DNA of 9,800 bases from assembly GCA_964644135.1 (NCBI GenBank), contig CAZXWD010000110.1:1-9800 (forward strand), written 5' to 3'. The notes beneath the pieces are model-generated. The model was not told the DNA's origin. It did not search any database and worked only from the letters and a program-made list of their open reading frames with translations. This DNA is from CAZMOK01 sp964644135 (GTDB lineage Bacteria; Bacteroidota; Bacteroidia; Bacteroidales; JAGOPY01). Shown here piece after piece: positions 7,009-9,800 of this stretch. The position numbers and the translations under genes were made by a program. Positions within the stretch are counted from its first letter, which is position 1. Every line of letters begins with the position of its first letter.

Positions 7009-7045
7009 CTGAATTAATCCGCGGAAATCCGCTGTATCCGCTGTA
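7009..7045. repeat. Dispersed repeat, copy 1
   Basis: These 37 bases match 9764-9800 at 35 positions; the differences are at 7013 and 7041. The segment includes AATCCGCGGA and the beginning of the ATCCGCTGT nonamer array. The second copy runs to the window edge, so the true length of the repeat is not known. Confidence 0.9.
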
Positions 7046-7053
7046 TCTGCGTT
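7027..7053. repeat. ATCCGCTGT nonamer tandem repeat
   Basis: Two exact ATCCGCTGT units (7027-7044) are followed by the diverged ATCTGCGTT. A related unit, ATCCGCGGA, lies one base before the array. The same nonamer arrangement recurs at the right edge of the window. Confidence 0.88.
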
Positions 7054-7151
7054 CTATTAGCTGATGGCTGATTGTTCTCTGCGCCCTTTGCAAATACTCA
7101 GTGATCTCTGCGTGAAACCCTTTTAATGACGGCATTACTGAATATTTCGAC

Positions 7152-7179
7152 TCACGATTCACACTTCACGCTTCACGGA
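7152..7179. repeat. TCACGNT heptamer tandem repeat
   Basis: There are four units of seven bases: TCACGAT, TCACACT, TCACGCT and TCACGGA. The first four bases are invariant and the rest vary. Confidence 0.85.
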
Positions 7180-7183
7180 TTTC

Positions 7184-7204
7184 CCAGCACCCAGCACCCA
7201 ACAC
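7184..7204. repeat. CCAGCAC heptamer tandem repeat
   Basis: Two exact CCAGCAC units are followed by CCAACAC. The array lies just before the A run of the terminator that serves the minus-strand gene at 7270-8037. Confidence 0.85.
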
Positions 7205-7212
7205 CAGTTATT

Positions 7213-7245
7213 AAAAAAAACCACCCGGACTGGACTGCCGGGTGG
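7213..7245 (-). terminator. Strong intrinsic terminator of the anchored secreted-protein gene
   Basis: CCACCCGG (7221-7228) pairs perfectly with CCGGGTGG (7238-7245) around a 9-base loop. On the minus strand the GC-rich stem is followed by eight T (7220-7213), the classic intrinsic-terminator form. It begins 24 bases past the stop of the minus-strand gene at 7270-8037. There is no T run on the plus side, so it should not stop lysS transcripts efficiently. Confidence 0.93.
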
Positions 7246-7269
7246 CTCAAAATCGTATTATGGATAATT

Positions 7270-8037
7270 TTATGCCGTCCTCCTGAACCTAATGACCGTG
7301 GCGGTTACTATCAGGATGATTCCGATCACTATAGCCCAGTCGGAGAGAGGAATATCGGCGGTTGTAACGTATACCTCGAGGTCGTCGATAAACGGACCGT
7401 GGTAGTCGTTGGCTATTTCATCATATGTTATGAAGAAAAACTCAATGTAGATCTTGCCGGCGCCCTCAGTATTAGGAAGGTTCATGTCGGCGTATGCCCA
7501 GGTTGAATTGGTTGCAACCAGGTTATGGGAAACTATGAAATTGTCGAATTCATCATAAACCGTTACGTACAGCTCATCCCAGGGACAGGGGCCGAACTGG
7601 CATTCATTCAGCAGGTTCCACCAGAATGTGATGTTATAATTCTTTCCCGAAACCTCTATCAGGGGTGAGGTGACGTAGCCGAAGTTATCGCCGCAATCAT
7701 AGTTTACCCCGTTGTTATAGTTCAGGCTGTAATCCGGTGAGTGGAACCCTGGAGGGTTCGGAGTGGCATCCACGGCCCAGACGCAGGAAGTGCTGCTGTT
7801 TAAAAGACTCCATCCCGTTGGAAGGGTGCCGCCTGTATTGTCGAAGTTTTCTGAATAAATGAGGGTACCTCCGTCACGTGTACCGTATTCGGAAGGCTCA
7901 AGGGGGTTTGCATTTTCAATTACCTGCCTTGCCTTTTCGCCAGGTATGGTTTTGATCCTTTGCTGATTCTGTGCAATCAACGATACACTGATGGCCAAGA
8001 AAACCACCGATACCAGAATAGTGAATATTCTTTTCAT
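7270..8037 (-). CDS. Secreted choice-of-anchor-J-like protein with IPTL/PEP-CTERM-like tail
   Basis: The 255-residue protein has an N-terminal signal peptide (residues 1-22, cleavage near IAQ). The central region at about 58-225 resembles choice-of-anchor-J/MAM-like beta-sandwich domains: it opens with YSENFDNTGGTLPTGW, continues with YVTSPLIEVSG and closes with GPFIDDLEVYV. Four cysteines (85, 115, 146, 151) could form disulfides. The C terminus is tripartite: the short motif IPLSDWA (229-235), a hydrophobic helix (about 235-249) and the basic cluster RFRR. This form resembles exosortase-type sorting signals such as IPTL-CTERM and PEP-CTERM, so the protein is probably displayed at the cell surface after tail processing. 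No exosortase gene is in the window, and simple membrane anchoring is the alternative. The ligand is unknown. It is a single-gene unit with a strong terminator. Confidence 0.82.
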   Translation of the reverse strand: MKRIFTILVSVVFLAISVSLIAQNQQRIKTIPGEKARQVIENANPLEPSEYGTRDGGTLIYSENFDNTGGTLPTGWSLLNSSTSCVWAVDATPNPPGFHSPDYSLNYNNGVNYDCGDNFGYVTSPLIEVSGKNYNITFWWNLLNECQFGPCPWDELYVTVYDEFDNFIVSHNLVATNSTWAYADMNLPNTEGAGKIYIEFFFITYDEIANDYHGPFIDDLEVYVTTADIPLSDWAIVIGIILIVTATVIRFRRTA

Positions 8038-8250
8038 GATGCAAATATTAAAATGAATACCGATTATACGGCAATCAGCCCGGATGGTTCTGGTTTGTAA
8101 TTATGAATCCCGTAAAACTACAAGATGTAATACACCTGTTTTTAATGTTTTCTGTTTCCTGAAAAATAAGCATTGGCTTTCAGCACCTTATAGGCTTATT
8201 AGAATTATTATAAATTACAATGAAGTCTTTTCCTATCTTTACCTTCCATC

Positions 8251-9669
8251 ATGGAGTTCATCCACCAGGATATTCCCGGAACGCGCCTGTCGGTGCTCGA
8301 TGTTGCTTTGCTGGTGCTGTATGCCCTTGCATGCCTGTTCATAGGTATCCGGGCCTCACGGAAGCAGCATGATGAGGATTTTATGATCGCCGGCAGGCAC
8401 CTCAATACATGGGGCTTCATCACTTCGGTAGTGGCCAGTTATATCGGCGGGGCCGCTATCGTGGCCTACACTGCCTATGTTTACCGCTTTGGCATTTCGG
8501 CCATAGCTGTTTTCCTGGGTACCTCGCTCGGTTTCCTGCTGTTCATCCGCTATGCCTTAAAGCTTAGAAAAACGGGAGAGGAGCAGGGGTTTATCACATT
8601 GTCCGACTGGTTTTATCACAGGTTTGATAAAAAAACCGGCCTTGTTTCCTCACTGATCCTTTTCGTGGTCTATTTCGGGATGCTGCTCAACCAGTTCATT
8701 GCCGGAAGCAGTATCCTTTCCAACATCTCGGGGTGGTCGTACGAAATGTCATTGTTCCTTTCCAGCATAATCATCTCGATATATCTTTTTGCCGGTGGCT
8801 TCAGGAGTGTGATCAAGACCGACATCTTCCAGTATATCGTCCTCTTTGTTCTGTTCATCTTCCTGGGTTTTATCCTGATGGGCGACAAAAGGGATTTTGC
8901 CGTGGAGCTTATGGATTTTTCGCGGATGGATGTGGGAATGACCATAGCATTCGTCGCTTTCGGCGTCTTCATCATCTTTCAGTCGGCCGAATACTGGCAG
9001 CGTGTTTACGCAGCAAGCAGCGGCAGGGTCATTAAGCGCGGCTTCATTGGTGCAGCCATACTGACAGTGGTCACGGGGATGGCAATTACCATCATCGGCC
9101 TTGCATCGCACCACGAGCTGCCCGAAATTATGGCCCGGAATGCCTTTGCAGAAGGTCTCAACCTGCTGCTGCCCGACAGTTATGTTGGGGCAGGGCTTGT
9201 TCTCATCTTTGCTGCCATTATGAGTTCGGCCGATACGCAGATCTTTGTCCTTTCGTCGAGTGTGTCGGTCGACTGGATGGAGAAGTTCTCGAAGAAAAAG
9301 CTGAACCCCCACCAGGTGATGCGCCGTACCCGCTGGCTTATCATTGCCTTCTCGGCTGCCGGTTTTGCGTTCGCCTACTTTCTGCGCGACCTGGTTGCAG
9401 TGATCATTTTCATAACAGGGATAGGGTTTACCATTATCCCGGCCGTCATTGCATCTTTCCATATGAAGATAACTGCGCGTTCAGCGCTTTGGAGCTTCCT
9501 GGCGGGATCGGCTTACGTGGTAGTGCTGGTCGTCGTGGCATCTTTTCAGCCCGATTCGTTCGAGTTCTTTAAAAATAACGCCGAGCTGGCGATACTCTCG
9601 ATCGTGGTATCGGCAGCAACGCTATTTGGGATACACTTTTTGAAATTAACAATTAACAATGAACAATGA
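8251..9669 (+). CDS. Sodium:solute symporter (SSS family)
   Basis: The 472-residue polytopic membrane protein has about 12-13 hydrophobic segments. SSS-family features are DEDFMIAGRHL at 41-51 after the first membrane helix, GGFRSVIKTDIFQ at 182-194 and the signature AAIMSSADTQIFVLSSS at 321-337, where S325/S326 fall in the region expected for sodium binding. Family members couple sodium entry to uptake of a sugar, amino acid, nucleoside or other small solute; the solute cannot be told here. The ATG at 8251 is the natural start, just ahead of the first helix. The last residues (KLTINNEQ) and the stop are encoded by a 7-base tandem repeat, so the native C terminus may have been altered. The gene diverges from the secreted-protein gene across 213 bases of AT-rich DNA with no clear promoter match. 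Confidence 0.95.
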   Translation: MEFIHQDIPGTRLSVLDVALLVLYALACLFIGIRASRKQHDEDFMIAGRHLNTWGFITSVVASYIGGAAIVAYTAYVYRFGISAIAVFLGTSLGFLLFIRYALKLRKTGEEQGFITLSDWFYHRFDKKTGLVSSLILFVVYFGMLLNQFIAGSSILSNISGWSYEMSLFLSSIIISIYLFAGGFRSVIKTDIFQYIVLFVLFIFLGFILMGDKRDFAVELMDFSRMDVGMTIAFVAFGVFIIFQSAEYWQRVYAASSGRVIKRGFIGAAILTVVTGMAITIIGLASHHELPEIMARNAFAEGLNLLLPDSYVGAGLVLIFAAIMSSADTQIFVLSSSVSVDWMEKFSKKKLNPHQVMRRTRWLIIAFSAAGFAFAYFLRDLVAVIIFITGIGFTIIPAVIASFHMKITARSALWSFLAGSAYVVVLVVVASFQPDSFEFFKNNAELAILSIVVSAATLFGIHFLKLTINNEQ

Positions 9670-9671
9670 GG
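9644..9671. repeat. AATTAAC heptamer repeat overlapping the symporter stop codon
   Basis: There are four units of seven bases: AATTAAC, AATTAAC, AATGAAC and AATGAGG. The symporter stop TGA (9667-9669) lies inside the fourth unit, so the array encodes the protein's last eight residues or so. Confidence 0.92.
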
Positions 9672-9703
9672 GCTCAGAAGCGCAGCAGCTCAGAAGCTCA
9701 GAA
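9672..9703. repeat. GCTCAGAA octamer tandem repeat
   Basis: There are four units of eight bases: GCTCAGAA, GCGCAGCA, GCTCAGAA and GCTCAGAA. The array directly follows the heptamer array that ends the symporter gene, with no spacer. Confidence 0.92.
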
Positions 9704-9705
9704 AA

Positions 9706-9737
9706 GAAAATAGGAGGTTAAGAAAATAGGAGGTTAA
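9706..9737. repeat. 16-base tandem duplication
   Basis: The unit GAAAATAGGAGGTTAA occurs twice, exactly and back to back. It continues the series of arrays in the 3' flank of the symporter gene. Confidence 0.95.
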
Positions 9738-9740
9738 GAA

Positions 9741-9800
9741 CAGTCGGCAGTAGGCAGTTAGTTCTGAGTTAATCCGCGGAAATCCGCTGTATCCGTTGTA
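9741..9800. repeat. Second copy of the ordered mosaic, cut by the window edge
   Basis: CAGTCGG, CAGTAGG and CAGTTAG heptamers (9741-9761) are followed by the 37-base segment at 9764-9800, which matches 7009-7045 at 35 of 37 positions. Module order and orientation are the same as in the lysS 3' flank, but the linking sequence is shorter. The right end is not visible. Confidence 0.9.

Larger units (their letters stand above)
6947..7212. repeat. Mosaic of 7-, 8- and 9-base tandem repeats in the lysS 3' flank
   Basis: This gene-free stretch consists largely of back-to-back short tandem repeats with different units. In order: GGGAGCAC/GGGAGGAC (6950-6965), CAGTAGG heptamers (6965-6996), AATTCTA/AATTCTG/AATTAAT (6998-7018), ATCCGCTGT nonamers (7027-7053), GCTGATG/GCTGATT (7060-7073), a degenerate CTCTGCG-containing part (about 7075-7117), TCACGNT heptamers (7152-7179) and CCAGCAC heptamers (7184-7204). 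I see no convincing reading frame, tRNA or promoter in it. The best-defined modules are listed separately. Confidence 0.85.

Noticed and set aside
6140..7162. Long minus-strand open frame of about 340 codons opposite lysS
   Set aside because: It lies almost wholly antisense to the unmistakable lysS gene and its translation has no recognisable domain. It is a reading-frame shadow.
6950..7204. CRISPR array
   Set aside because: Units are only 7-9 bases and directly abutting, with no spacers and no cas genes nearby.
7221..7245. Bidirectional terminator that would also serve lysS
   Set aside because: The plus-strand side of the hairpin is followed by CTCAAAATCG with no T run, so only minus-strand function is supported.
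7126..7506. Plus-strand open frame of about 126 codons
   Set aside because: It runs through the repeat mosaic and the terminator and is antisense to the secreted-protein gene. The signal peptide and domain pattern support the minus-strand gene instead.
8042..8074. Minus-strand promoter TTG-N21-TAATATTTG for the secreted-protein gene
   Set aside because: The -7 has one base too many between TA and TTTG, and the start codon would fall at or within a few bases of the transcription start. It is possible but too weak to annotate.
8749..9462. Minus-strand open frame of about 237 codons opposite the symporter
   Set aside because: It is antisense to a clear SSS-family protein. The Asp/Lys/His-rich translation is typical of the reverse complement of membrane-protein codons.

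Overview
The window looks like chromosomal DNA from a Bacteroidota bacterium, probably of Bacteroidales type; I cannot place it to genus. The evidence is a TTG-N20-TATATTTG promoter of the Bacteroidota form, AT-rich gene leaders without clear Shine-Dalgarno sites, an M56 (BlaR1-like) peptidase ending in a TonB C-terminal domain, a 572-residue lysyl-tRNA synthetase with the C-terminal tail I associate with this phylum, and a secreted protein with an IPLSDWA membrane-tail signal. I see no rRNA, tRNA, CRISPR array, transposase or phage gene.

Left part (1-3406, minus strand). In transcription order this is a UPF0316 (DUF5698/DUF2179) membrane protein, a BlaI/MecI-type repressor, a BlaR1-like membrane metallopeptidase and a secreted SMP-30/gluconolactonase-like beta-propeller protein. 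Three perfect inverted repeats of the form AACTAAA-N2-TTTAGTT occur here. Two flank the promoter of the repressor gene. The third lies between the peptidase gene and the SMP-30-like gene, followed by an intrinsic-terminator-like hairpin. The simplest reading is an autoregulated BlaI/BlaR-type circuit that also controls the SMP-30-like gene. The peptidase lacks a penicillin-binding sensor, so its signal is probably not a beta-lactam bound in the classical way.

Middle (3407-6946, plus strand). A membrane sensor histidine kinase starts at a TTG codon and has a tandemly duplicated extracytoplasmic sensor segment. It has no response regulator beside it. lysS follows 60 bases later, with a candidate promoter of its own.

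Right part (6947-9800). A 323-base intergenic region holds a mosaic of short tandem repeats with 7-, 8- and 9-base units and a strong minus-strand terminator. Next come a minus-strand secreted protein (choice-of-anchor-J-like domain plus an IPTL/PEP-CTERM-like tail) and a divergent sodium:solute symporter. The symporter's last codons and stop lie inside another 7-base tandem repeat. That repeat leads into a second mosaic whose modules (CAGTAGG units, then ATCCGCGGA/ATCCGCTGT units) have the same order and orientation as the one after lysS.

Most noteworthy are the three-operator BlaI-type circuit that takes in an SMP-30-like gene, and the ordered short-tandem-repeat mosaics at gene 3' ends. 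The rest of the window is fairly ordinary core and envelope gene content.
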